Made by a program: the position numbers and the translations under genes
Notes under the pieces: generated by a model
What the model saw: only the letters and a program-made list of their open reading frames with translations
Databases searched by the model: none
What the model was told of the DNA's origin: nothing
Assembly: GCF_022605165.1 (NCBI RefSeq)
Contig: NC_063069.1
Location: 4,216,001 to 4,280,000, forward strand
Length of the DNA: 64,000 nucleotides
DNA from: Purpureocillium takamizusanense
Lineage: Eukaryota > Ascomycota > Sordariomycetes > Hypocreales > Ophiocordycipitaceae
Direction of reading: 5' to 3'
In this document: positions 35,901 through 46,525 of the stretch, one piece after another
How positions within the stretch are numbered: position 1 is the stretch's first letter
Layout: every line of letters begins with the position of its first letter

Positions 35901-36488
35901 CCTCCCTCGCCCACCAGCCCATTGACAGACTGACTGACTGACTGCCTGGGCCGCTTTCTCCTCTGCTCAACGTGAAACACCACGCAACACTTCACTCGCA
36001 TTCCATCCTGCCCTCCGCACGCATACCGCGACGACCTCGTTCGACCAGAGTCGACTGACCATCAGTCCGTTCTTCCTGCCTCAAACCGGCCCCGAATTGA
36101 GCCCCGACATCCGCCACTCTCTCCCCGGCTTGCCGGTCCCTCGGCGCATTGACGACGACAAGGAGACTGGCGCCATAACGCAATCGGCCCTCAACCTCGA
36201 CATTCGATCGTCGCACGCACGCTCGCACGCACGCACCTGCGCCCTCCGCAATTCCAGCCCTATCGCCGGGACTGCTTCGACCAACGCCCTGTCCGACCCC
36301 ATGGGCAAGACCAGCCGCCGTCGCTGCCTCAGAGTCTCCATGTCGCCTTAGACCCAAGCACGAATTCACTCATCTGTCACTGTCTCACCCGCGCCGAGCG
36401 ACCCCGACCCGCGTCTCGCTTCTCATGTTGCCGACAAAAGGCACGGATAACCTCTGTTGGTGACGATCACAACGCCGCCGCCTGCGTG
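32990..36488. other. 3.5 kb spacer upstream of the phosphate transporter
   Basis: I see no gene. The right end (about 35880-36488) is CT-rich and looks like promoter plus leader of the transporter. The middle holds GGTAC/GTACC-type motifs at about 35208, 35268 and 35471, GGCAGA repeats near 35840-35880 and a GCGCA run near 35680. Long frames on both strands (for example 33110-33883 minus) have no family motif. Confidence 0.5.
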
Positions 36489-38930
36489 ATGGCGCGCTCT
36501 GTCGACGACGATATGCTGCCCCCGCCCATGGCGACGACGATTCGCGAGCGAACCCTGGGCGGGAACCGCGCCTTTCACAATTTCTACAATGACTACTCTC
36601 ACATACCCGACCCCAACCTGCGGAGACGACTTGCCTTGTCCGAGATTGACAAGGTGCCGTTTGGATTGTACCGTACGTGACTGTGTGCCGCGCTCCCTTT
36701 TACGATGTGCAATGCTAACTGCTTGTGCAGATGTCCGCGCAGTACTGGTTGCCGGCGTTGGTTTTCTTCTTGATTCTTACGACATCTTTGCCATCAACCT
36801 CATCACGACATTCTTAGGTATGGTCTTTTGGGGCGGCGACGATAATGGCAACGGGTACGGAGGAAACGGTGGGGTCTTGCCCGACACGATCAACCAAGCC
36901 CTCAAGGCCTCCACAAGTGCCGGCATTGTTATCGGCATGATTGTGTTTGGATGGTTGGCAGAGTAAGCGGCCTCGCCTGGCACAGACAGACAGACTGCTA
37001 ACATCGTTTCCTAGCGCTCTCGGCCGCCGCCGAATGTACGGCATAGAACTCGCCATCATCATCTTCTGCACCTTTTGCTGCGCTCTCGTCTCTGCAAGCC
37101 CGTCCGTGAGCGCTTCGGCGCTCTTGATCTTCTGGCGTGTGGTCATGGTAGGTCTCACATCATAGCAGAGCCCAATATGGGAAACGGGCTGACACAAGCC
37201 AGGGGGTCGGAATCGGCGGCGACTATCCGTTATCATCGGTGATTACTTCGGAGTGAGTTGTTCCGAGCCTCTGCTGGCGACTCGATACTGACGCGGCCGT
37301 AGATTTGCTCCGACACGGTGGCGTGGTGCCATGATTGCTGCCGTCTTCTCCATGCAGGGGTTTGGGCTTCTCATGTCGTCTGTAGTTGCCCTCATCACCA
37401 CCGCCGCCTTCAAGGGTGCGTACATCAACATCAAGGACGAGACGCAGTGCGACACTGCCTGTCGAATAGCTGCCGACCGGTCCTGGCGCATTATCGTCGG
37501 TGTGGGCGCCATTCCTGCGTGCCTCGCGCTGTACTACCGCATCACCATTCCCGAGACGCCACGATACACCTTTGATGTCCAACACGACGTCGAAAAGGCC
37601 GATGCCGACATCCGAGCGTACGTCCAGAGCAAGGCCAGTGGCGACTACGAGGCCAACCGCAATTCGGGAGCCAGGGTGGCCGAGACAAGCCTCGATGTCC
37701 CACGAGCATCATGGGCTGATGTCTTTGCCTATTTCGGCGAGTGGAAGAACCTCAAGGTGCTCATCGGAACCACACTGTCTTGGTTCTTTTTGGTGCGTAG
37801 ACAGAACATGTTCGCCGCTGACGCTAGGCATGCTGACTTGGGCGCAGGACCTGGCCTTTTACGGCCTCGGATTAAACAGCAGCATCGTTCTGCACGCTAT
37901 TGGATACGCGACTGGGAACAATCTGTACGACAAGCTGTACAACCAGGCCGTCGGCATGATCATTCTATCCTGTGCTGGCTCTATCCCTGGGTACTGGACG
38001 GCAGTATTTACCATCGACACTGTGGGCCGCAAGCCACTTCAGATATTCGGCTTCCTGTTCCTGACAATCATCTTCTGCATCCTAGGGTTCAGACTCAAGC
38101 ACTTGAGCGAGGGTGCTATGCTTGCGTTGTATATTCTTGGGCAGTTCCTGTTCAACGCAGGTCCTAACACGACGACCTTTGTTGTTCCGGGCGAGTGTTT
38201 CCCGACACGTTACCGATCGACCGGCCATGGACTGTCAGCGGCCATGGGAAAAATCGGGGCCATCGTCGCCCAGGTCATCAGCATTCCGTTGCTGAAGCAA
38301 GGACCGGGAAGTGAGGGCTGCGTTGGTAACGCCTGCTCGCCTAATCTCGATGGCCTCCTCAAGCTCTTTGCCCTGTTCATGCTGCTAGGCACTCTGGTTT
38401 CCTTGCTTATCCCCGAAACCAAGGGAGTGACGTTGGAGGAGCTGTCGGGGGAATCCAGAACCAGCTACAATGCTGGGTGCAACGGAAGCATCAGCCTTGG
38501 GTCGCCCAAGCTGCGGGCCTGGAATCCGTTCCACGGCGGCCAGCCGGCCGGCTTCATCTACCCCCGGACCCACGCAGGTGCTTTTGCCAAGTCGAAGCGA
38601 TCGCCACGGTCAGGGGCGGTGGCATCGCCGGAGCTCACCGAGGAGAACGCCCGGCAACAAAAGACTCGCTTCTGGCGACGGCATCGGAAATCTCGCGGTG
38701 CCAGCGACGGATCGACCGAACTTGCTCTGCGCGACCGAAGTGGAGCAAGTGGCCAAGCGGACGGTACATCAGCAGACGGAGCCGGGAGCACGGCGAGCCA
38801 GACGATGCTGCACCAACAGCAACTGCCGACCTGGGGCGCCGGCTGGGGGAGAATTGACCGAGGCGGCCCACCACAGGTGCCTGGCAACATGCAGCTGCAG
38901 GACGTGGGCATGCTACTGCGGCCGAACTAG
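36489..38930 (+). CDS. PHO84-type inorganic phosphate transporter (MFS)
   Basis: Six exons, 36489-36672, 36731-36962, 37015-37147, 37203-37252, 37303-37792 and 37848-38930, give 723 aa. All five introns (50-58 nt) have GT-AG ends and restore frame. The product is a 12-helix major facilitator of the proton-coupled phosphate:H+ symporter family. Diagnostic pieces are LLDSYDIFAINL in helix 1, DALGRRRMYG after helix 2, GVGIGGDYPLSSVITSEFA across exons 4-5 (the PHO84 signature), PETPRYTF before the central loop, DTVGRKPLQ, and PGECFPTRYRSTGHGLSAA. It acts at the plasma membrane to import phosphate. The C-terminal tail after helix 12 is unusually long (about 180 residues, Ser/Arg/Gln-rich) and could carry regulatory sites. 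No clear CACGTG Pho4/NUC-1 site was found in the adjacent 600 bp. Confidence 0.9.
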
Positions 38931-39602
38931 GGCGTGCGTACAGTGTGTGTGTGTGTGTGTGACTGAAGATAGCGGGCATGGTTGGGCGTTGGGTTGATGC
39001 ATTTGCATTTTGCTTCAGGCGCTTTGATGGGGATATGTGGACACCACTAGACGATGATACCTACATGCATTTTCATTGTTAGATTTAGTCTCGGACAGCT
39101 GGAGGGACTGTAGGATGACGAGGATGAATCAATGACGGCAACAACGGCGGTTGCCGCTCAGAAGCTTAACGACGCCGCAAGGCCCCAACATTGCGCCAAC
39201 CGGAATGAAGCAGACATGATCGACGTGCAAGATGCGATATGTCTTCCTCAGCAAGCCACGAACTCTGAGCAACAGCATGAGAGTAATCGAGAAGAGACGA
39301 AGCAGGTTCTTCAATGGCAACCGACTTTCCATTTGCTGTGTCGCTTGCTGGCGGCTCTTTGAACTCGTTTGGTTGGGATAACCCCTCAAGCATGTCAACT
39401 CATAACATGATTGCCCCCCAGCTCGACACAACACGAAGGGAAGCCCGAGAGGCACGGCGCGGGTTGTGCTTGTATGTTTTTGGGCCTGCCCTCCGTTCTC
39501 ACGGAGGCGCTCGCTGCGAGACCGTGACGAGCGGGTACTGTCGGGTGAATGGCCGGCACGCATGTCTCCTATGCAGATGTCGTCGGGGCGGCCCTGTCGC
39601 AT

Positions 39603-39637
<35 letters not shown>

Positions 39638-40044
39638 GCCCTGGTCAATGAGCCGGCGAGGACAACACAACAGGACGGCATGAAGGCAGGAGGACATGCG
39701 CTGACGTGGAGAGGCGGGCGCCGGAGAGGCGGCGGCGCTGCATCTTGGGGGGTCAAGGTCAGAGTATTGTAGCCTGGTATTGTGAACTGCGAGGAGGTAT
39801 GTTCGCGTAGAAAGTGGGCGTAAAAGCCTGTGCCAATTCTCGCGAATCGCGTGGAGAAACTGATGGATAATACATGATTCGCTGAATTGCAACATGGAGA
39901 GAGAGAGACGTCGCGGCGGTGTGAATGGATGGGCTTTTATGCGTGAGCAGCACAAGGAAATGCGTTGACCGAACCCAAACCCGTCACCGCTGATGCCCCT
40001 TCTGTTCATCACACATCAAGGCATGATGTTATGGGCGAGTCAGT
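38931..40044. other. Convergent intergenic spacer
   Basis: This is the 3' spacer between the phosphate transporter and the small secreted protein gene. It contains a GT run just after the transporter stop and a long CAG array. The ORFs through the CAG array (poly-Ala, poly-Ser or poly-Cys on the different frames) are artefacts of the repeat. Confidence 0.6.
39603..39637. repeat. CAG trinucleotide array
   Basis: Eleven consecutive CAG units, uninterrupted, lie in non-coding DNA. Confidence 0.9.
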
Positions 40045-40383
40045 TTAGCCTGGGGTGCCGTGTGTTAGCAGACTATGACTTGGCCAGAGACGAGGAGAGA
40101 GCCGGCGAGGGAGGGGGGGAGGGTGCTCACATTTGCACTCGCCGCACGTGTCCATGGCGTCGGAGCGGAACTCGTTGTTGGAGGTGCAGCCGGAGTGAAT
40201 ATTGGACGCTCGGCAAAAACTATTGACCCTATCCGGGCAGGTGAAGCGGCTGTTGTAGTTGACGGCCTCGGCCTGCTTGGCCTGCTCGGCGGGGGCGGGG
40301 GCGGCGCTGACGCCGGACGCGGCGAGAAGGAGGACGGAGAGGAGGGTGGCGGTGATGGTGGACTGGAGGGCGAGGGATAGCAT
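40045..40383 (-). CDS. Small cysteine-rich secreted protein (effector-like), two exons
   Basis: Exon 1 is 40383-40131; the donor GTGAGC lies after the first base of the last Cys codon. With a branch site CTGCTAAC and acceptor CCCCAG, exon 2 is only five bases (40049-40045) and completes TGC-TAA. The product is 85 aa: signal peptide of about 27 residues (LLSVLLLAASGVSA then APAPAEQ), a short pro-like stretch, then a compact domain with six cysteines (FTCP, NSFCR, SGCTS, DTCGECKC). Six Cys in about 40 residues suggests three disulphides in a secreted peptide, which could be an effector, antimicrobial or wall protein. I do not recognise the family. The intron is 81 nt and has no in-frame stop, so retention would give 112 aa ending at the same stop. 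Confidence 0.68.
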   Translation of the reverse strand: MLSLALQSTITATLLSVLLLAASGVSAAPAPAEQAKQAEAVNYNSRFTCPDRVNSFCRASNIHSGCTSNNEFRSDAMDTCGECKCEHPPPLPRRLSPRLWPSHSLLTHGTPG

Positions 40384-41826
40384 GGTCAGCACATGTTCTG
40401 TTGTTTCTCTCTCTCTCTCTGTCTTGTGATGAGATGTTACGCGTCGCCAGGTGACCGAACCGTGACGTCGTTGGGAACGTCCCCTCCCAGGGATGGTGTT
40501 GATATTGAACTGTTGATGCGGCAGGAATGGGCAACGTACCTTCATCGTGACTTTTTAAAGTTTGGTAGAGTTGAACTTTGTTGAAGTGATTGTCGTCGTG
40601 GTGGATAACTTGAAGTAAGACTACTCGGGAGATCGACGACCTTCTTTTCTTTCTTCCTGTCCCTCATGGCGGGGGTGAGGCGAGGGCACTCGTCTAGATA
40701 TATCCGTCCTGTCACATTGTCTCGGGGGCAGGCAGCAGCAGCAGCAGCCGCAGCCTGGGACAAGGGGCCAGGGCCACCACCCTCAGGTACAGAAAGTAGA
40801 CTTGACTCATGTCTGAGATGCAGGAGGGGGAGTCTGTGTGGTGTTCGGCCGCCGAGGAAGAGGGATAGAAGGGGGGGGGGGTGGTACCTAGCAGATCAGA
40901 TGGATGGGTGGTACGTAGTTAGCAGTACGCAGTGACGATGGTGGAAGTGGTGGTGGTGGTGAATCGTTGCTCGCCCTTCCCCCCCCGGCAAGGGCGGGAG
41001 ATTGCGCCTGTCTTGGATCGTCGGGACGTTGGTCGTCGAAGTGGTGAGTTGGCGTGTTGTGTTGATGCGGCCACGAGGACCTAAGTGACGAGGCGAACGC
41101 GGCCAAGGACAGGGGGGGGTACCTCCCACGCTCTCTCCCTTCCAAGCGATAAGAAGAGCCTCCAAAGAAAAGAGAGGGATGGGCAAAAGAGAAAAGCAAA
41201 GAAACACCCCAGACCTGTGTCCAATGTCTCGCCGGGGGGATGCGTGGCGGGCTGCCGTGAGTGCCGGTACGTAGTAACTAGCAGCGCCTCTTCCGCGGGA
41301 TATGGTGGCGGCGTAGAAACCAAGCCGGGGGGGCAAGTTCCAGCCGCAACTGTGAATTCCACGGCGGCCAAGGCAAGCAAGCCACCAGCATCGGATGTTG
41401 CGGCCTCGCTCGGAAGGGGGGAAAGAAGGCAGCTGCGGCGGTGGTGTGGACTGACCTCGTTGGCTTATGGAGTTGGGAAAGATGTCTCAGACGCCCCCCC
41501 TCTGGCGCAGCGAAATGTCTTGGAACTCGGACCCATCATGCGCAGGCACGCAACGCAACGCAACGCAACGCGCGCATGAGGGAGGACGAGTAGAGAGAGG
41601 GGGGAGAGAGAGCTGCTGCTGCTGCCGCACAAGGACTTGTGGTAGTAACTAGTAACTAACCCTCTCACCACGGACATACATGCGTGCTAGAACGACTAGG
41701 TGCTGAGTCAATGATGGTCGTATCGCGCAGCACTGTAGTCTCTGTTGCACCATACCTGCAAAGGACCATGATGCCCGCGGACGAGGGCTCAACTCTGCGG
41801 CAGCAGCAGGAATGGCCAAGACGCCC

Positions 41827-41861
41827 GGTCGGTCGGTCGGTCGGTCGGTCGGTCGGTCGGT
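41827..41861. repeat. GGTC tetranucleotide array
   Basis: About eight to nine perfect GGTC/CGGT units occur in a row inside non-coding DNA. Confidence 0.9.
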
Positions 41862-44110
41862 GATACAGCGCAGGAGCCTGATCGACATTTGCGGTTTCTG
41901 ACGCCGGGCAGCGCGACATCAAATGTTGACCATGTCGACGATTTGATGGTTGCACGAGGACGTGCTTGCTGGGCATGCCATGTCGAAAACACAAATGACT
42001 ATAACTTATTACATATCTCTTCGAAAGGCGTGTGTGCTGAACATACGTCCCAAGTTACTTCTTAGTTAGTAGCTAGTAGTCGGCACCGTGTTGAATCCGT
42101 GGTTCAACAACTCCTTGTGTGACTTTGTTTTAAAAATAACTAGTTAATAACTGGGACCTTGACTTACAGGAAGAGGAAAGGAAGGGAGGGGCCTCTCTCC
42201 CGAACGAGTGACGGGAGTGAGTGCCGGCTCTGGGGCGCTTTTGCCCGTGCTCCAACGCGTTGGACAGCGATCCAACGCGCGCCAGCAAGACTGCCTGCCT
42301 GACTGCCTGACTGCCTGCCTGTGACGATCGCCTCCCCCGCCAGCTCTTGCTTGATTGATACCACGTGAGGGTGGCATTCGCCCGCGTGCTCAATACTCAC
42401 TGTAAGATATGTACGACAAAAGTTCGAGCGAGATTGGGGAGATGGGCCGTTGCTGCGCGCATGCTCGCGCGCACCCCCAACCAGGCCCAACATGAGTTAG
42501 TTGTTATAACCTCGAGCTGGCCCGCCGATGCAGCGCCGCCCAAGGTTACAATGCGTGGCTACTTGACACCATCTACACCAACCTCATATGCACGCGCATG
42601 GCCAGCAGGTCGAGCGACGGACGGCGGCTTCAGTTCCTGCACACCATAGGCAGCAGTCCGCAATCCGCCGGCCGGCGTCCGCAGCAGCCAAGCAGCAAGC
42701 CCGCGATAGCTTCCTCTCCCTTGCTGAGCTGTTGCTGCACGTGCGAAGCAACGTATGTAGCAGCTCCTCTCCCTGCACCCCGCAAGGTCTATTTTTAGGG
42801 GGAGCTCGTGATTGACGGGTCCAGAATATAGAATATACAATGTACGGAGTACATATAGTAGAGATAATTACATGTGTCGGACCACTCCGTTCTCCGTTGC
42901 AATACTACAGTACCACTACAGCGAGCTCTTGGCACCCCGTCCGTCCAGAGAGCTTGCGCCGCCGCACGAGCCTGACGGAGGCTGAAGGGGGGGCGATGGG
43001 GGCGGAAGGGCGGAAGCAAAGAAACATCCAAGATGCCGCCGTCGCCGCGATCGCCGCCGCCGCCGCCGAGATGGACCGGTCGAGATCACGGCTCCATCGG
43101 CGATTTCCCCGTCACGGCCCTCTCCCTCCCCTTCCAGGTCCGAGTCCCGGCCCGGGGGGGAGGGCGGAGCGAGTGAAGTTGGAAATGAGTGGCATCGTTC
43201 CTGGTCACAACTCACGAGGCTCAACCGCAATGTGCACGCCCCCCCCCCCCCCCTTCAAAGCCGACATGGGAACGGGAGACACACACGCACCACCACCAAA
43301 AAGAAAGAAGAAAAACAGGTCCTGGCAATGTGCATTATTATTTTTAGACCTTAGACATCTACTTAAACCAACCCCTCCCCTCCCCACTCCTTGGCCGGCG
43401 AAGCGGCCGGGCTTTGTTCGGAGGGCAGGGGAAAAAAAAGTCGAGAAGAATTGGGCTTTGTGAGACATGAGTCTCAGTTGGCATGCAAAAAAGCGTGTGT
43501 TTTTTTGTGGGGGAGGATGCCGTGACGCGTGCTCGCGCGCGCGCGTGAGAGAGAGAGAGGTAGAGAGAGAAAAAGAATAGACAGAGAGAGATAAAAGATT
43601 GGGGAGAGGGAGGAGGCGGAGCAATGGACAGACAGTTCACCCCAAAGACCTCAAAGTTGTCAGTACTAACTAACGTAGTTGTTCGTGCAGGCCCCGCCTG
43701 GGCCGTGAACTTCCTTCGCAACGCGACGTCTAATGTGCGAGAAAAGGGGGGAAGAGAAATATGTGCGCGTGAGAAAGTAAAAAAGACGACTCCGTACCAT
43801 ATCAAGTCATCTGCATAATACTTGTTAGAAGGAAGCCATTTCGACATCTCCGCGTCCTCCTCAGAACGCAGGAGCCCCCCCCCCCCCCCTTCCCCCCCCA
43901 AGTTCCCAACTCTACGAGAGCCCTTCTATTTTTCGGTTCCCACGTTGTCCTCCTCCCCTCTTCCCCCATATCAATCGAGTGAGGCCTCTTCCTGGCCGAG
44001 ACGTCTCGATGCGGTAGTAGTACGCACCCTCCACTTACCCACCCACCCGCTTACTTGACACAACTCGTTTGCACGGGCACATACATAGGCATGGCGGACA
44101 AACGCCGAAC

Positions 44111-44170
44111 TCACACATACACACACACTCGCACACACTCGCGCACACACACACGTATATATATATATAC
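44111..44170. repeat. CA/TA dinucleotide-rich tract
   Basis: ACAC-rich sequence with interspersed CTCG passes into a perfect TATATATATATA run. Confidence 0.8.
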
Positions 44171-44974
44171 ACGAGTGAGTCAACGGCCCGTCCTCAAACA
44201 TACGGGCGGTCCCCCCAAAACCGCGCAGAAACGCGACTGGACCCAAAGCAACAATCAGCCTTCGCTGCTACAACATACATACACCACACGTACGCAGCTG
44301 ACAAGGTCCTTGCCGTGCCAGGCCATACTATGTATATGCTCGGTACGTATGCAGTTACGATGGTTTTTTTATCGTGTCGTCGCCTGCCCCCGCGAAACCG
44401 CCGTGTCCTCCTGGTAGCACTCGACTCGAGAACATAAAATACTACGTAACTATACGTCGTACAAAGCACGTAGTACAAAGAGTTGGCAGCCTTGCACGTC
44501 GCACACATCTGACACAAACGAGAGGGCGAAGGTGCACCCACTAGGGGTGTCGAGCGGGGAAACAAAAATCTCCGATCGATTCAACGGCTGCGTGTGCCCG
44601 CTGCTCGGCTGCCCACTCTTTGCCGCGTTACACAGCGCATGCCCATCGTCACATGTGCTTGCTTCCTTGCTGGCTTGACTGTGCTTTGTCCGCTACCCCA
44701 GCTCATGTCGTGTTGAAGGAGTGAGCCTCGATGGCGTAGATTACATTCATACTTTGTAGCGCCACAAAAAAAAGGTGCCAGCTAGCTAGCTATCTCGTAT
44801 CAATGGCCCTTCCTGTGCGCGCACGCCCGGGGCGCCAGGCTCGCTCGCTCGCTCGTCAGTTGTAACCGTTAAGGGACGAGAGCGGAGAAGAAAAAGAAAA
44901 AGGGACAACGAAGCCAGAGAACATGGCATGAGGTATCGTAAGTCATATCAGCCTATCCTCTCAGTGCTCATCCA

Positions 44975-46525
44975 TCAGTCATCATCGTCCTCCCACCCTC
45001 CATCCCCGCCGTCCACTTCTACTGTCGTGCCGAGCGCCTCTTTGCCCTGCCTGATCATGTCCTGGAGTCTCTTGTTGAAGGCCGCAATCCGCACATCCGC
45101 GTCCCGTTCCTCCATCTTGCGCCGCGCCGCCAGCTTCTTGGCCTCGGCATCGAGACGAGGACTCGCCTCGATGGGGTCCTGCTCTCTGCCGCCGCGGCTC
45201 GACGCCGTGGACGCGTTGCTATGCGTGCGACGATGCGATAACGAGGCGTGCCCGACCGACTGATTTAGGGAGCGCCGCCCAGAGTGAGAGCCCGCAGCGT
45301 GCGAGGTTGGCGACGCCGTACCTGCGGGGTTGGGAACGGCCCTGCTCGCCGCCTTGGCCGGCTCGGGAGACCTAAAGGATGCTAGCGAGGCCGAAGAAGC
45401 AGGCCGAGCCGGCTCACGCGCGGATGGGGAAGCGGCGGTGGAGGAGCTCAGGCGGCTCGAGTATCGGCGTGGCGTCGAGATGGCAGGGTTCGTGGCGCCA
45501 GCGTTGGGTGCGTTGCGCGGGCTGGCCACGATCCGGCGGCCAGTGGTGGCGGCCGGACCCTGATTCCGGTTTCGAGGCTGTGGTCGGTTTGCGGTTTGCT
45601 TGCGAGGCGTCGACGTCTCTGGCCCGGGTCGCGGTTCCTTGACCATGACCCAATTTCTGCCCAGCTCGTCTGCGGACGACCCCATATGTCTCCGCTTCGC
45701 CGCCGGGCCAGTAGGCGTAGACGCTCGGCTATCGTAGCCCGTATATGTATCGTCGGCCGCTTCGTTGTAGCGATACTCGAAGCCTTGGGGAAAGTACCCG
45801 GGCACACGCTGCTCATCGGTGACTTTATCATCGTCGTAGTACCGCGGCGTCTCGGGCGCGAGCTCGTCTCCTGGCTGCACGTCGTACCCCGTCCCGCCAC
45901 CGGCATAAAAGCCCCTAAAGGCACCTGCCTTACAAAACTCCCAGACCTTACCCACGACACCACCGAGGGTGCTGAAAGCGACACTGCTCCATCCACGTGA
46001 CTGGGCGGGCGCGGTGGGAAGGTTGAAGAGCGGCATCGGGCCGCCCGGATCGATCATGTCGACGTCGTCACGAAGTCGCTTGCAGCCGAGAGCTTTGCGG
46101 TAGTTGGAGTCGGAGTACATGCTCTCGCCAAGCACGCTGCTGTCGTCGGGCCCGGCATGTGGCGTGCCGACCTCGCCGGCGAGCGTGTAGACGCCCGGGT
46201 GGGCATGGGTGAAGATGGGGGCCGGGGGGGCCAGGACGCCGCTCGGGGGCTTCGCGGGCGTCGAGGGAGAGTCATCGTGATCGGGCCAGCCGCTGGCCTT
46301 TTGGGTAGAGGGGTGGGGGTTGTGATTATAATGATGGTGATGTTGGTGGTGGTGTCGCTTGCGCTTGGTCGTAGAGGCGGTGTCGACAACGGCGGAGGCG
46401 GGCCTTGCGGCGGTGGGGAGATATCCGGAGCTCGAGGCGGGCGAGACGGGCGGACGGAAGAGACCCTGGTGGATGCCGTCGGCGTGGAAGGCGCCGGGCA
46501 TATGGAAGCCCGACGAGAGCGTCAT
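44975..46525 (-). CDS. Conserved-looking fungal protein of unknown function (516 aa, probably nuclear)
   Basis: This is a single exon. The ATG at 46525 is chosen because the frame upstream is low quality and this start gives MTLSSGFHMPGAF. I do not recognise a named family. The protein is mostly disordered and basic, with poly-His and KRKRHHH (about 55-65), Ser/Pro/Arg-rich middle parts and an acidic end (GWEDDDD). Two stretches look ordered: a hydrophobic, amphipathic segment around WSSVAFSTLGGVVGKVWEFC followed by a Gly/aromatic motif AFRGFYAGGG, and a charged helix AEAKKLAARRKMEERDADVR near the C-terminus. RRHMGSSADELGRNWVMV is another likely conserved block. The amphipathic segment could bind membrane or a partner helix. 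A nuclear-envelope or chromatin role is a guess from the basic tracts. Confidence 0.7.
   Translation of the reverse strand: MTLSSGFHMPGAFHADGIHQGLFRPPVSPASSSGYLPTAARPASAVVDTASTTKRKRHHHQHHHHYNHNPHPSTQKASGWPDHDDSPSTPAKPPSGVLAPPAPIFTHAHPGVYTLAGEVGTPHAGPDDSSVLGESMYSDSNYRKALGCKRLRDDVDMIDPGGPMPLFNLPTAPAQSRGWSSVAFSTLGGVVGKVWEFCKAGAFRGFYAGGGTGYDVQPGDELAPETPRYYDDDKVTDEQRVPGYFPQGFEYRYNEAADDTYTGYDSRASTPTGPAAKRRHMGSSADELGRNWVMVKEPRPGPETSTPRKQTANRPQPRNRNQGPAATTGRRIVASPRNAPNAGATNPAISTPRRYSSRLSSSTAASPSAREPARPASSASLASFRSPEPAKAASRAVPNPAGTASPTSHAAGSHSGRRSLNQSVGHASLSHRRTHSNASTASSRGGREQDPIEASPRLDAEAKKLAARRKMEERDADVRIAAFNKRLQDMIRQGKEALGTTVEVDGGDGGWEDDDD

Larger units (their letters stand above)
40384..44974. other. 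4.6 kb gene-poor spacer rich in simple repeats
   Basis: No gene is supported. The left end is the promoter of the small secreted protein gene. The rest holds repeated TACGTAG(T)-type motifs (about 40912, 41269, 44442), a GGTC array, AACGC repeats near 41555, a C-run at 43239-43253 and a CA/TA-rich tract. The 207-codon frame at 42840-43463 crosses homopolymers and has no domain. Confidence 0.55.

Noticed and set aside
41827..41861. CRISPR-like array
   Set aside because: It is a pure tetranucleotide repeat with no spacers, in a eukaryotic context.
42840..43463. 207-codon plus-strand frame
   Set aside because: It runs through C and G homopolymers and poly-Ala/Pro stretches in non-coding DNA.
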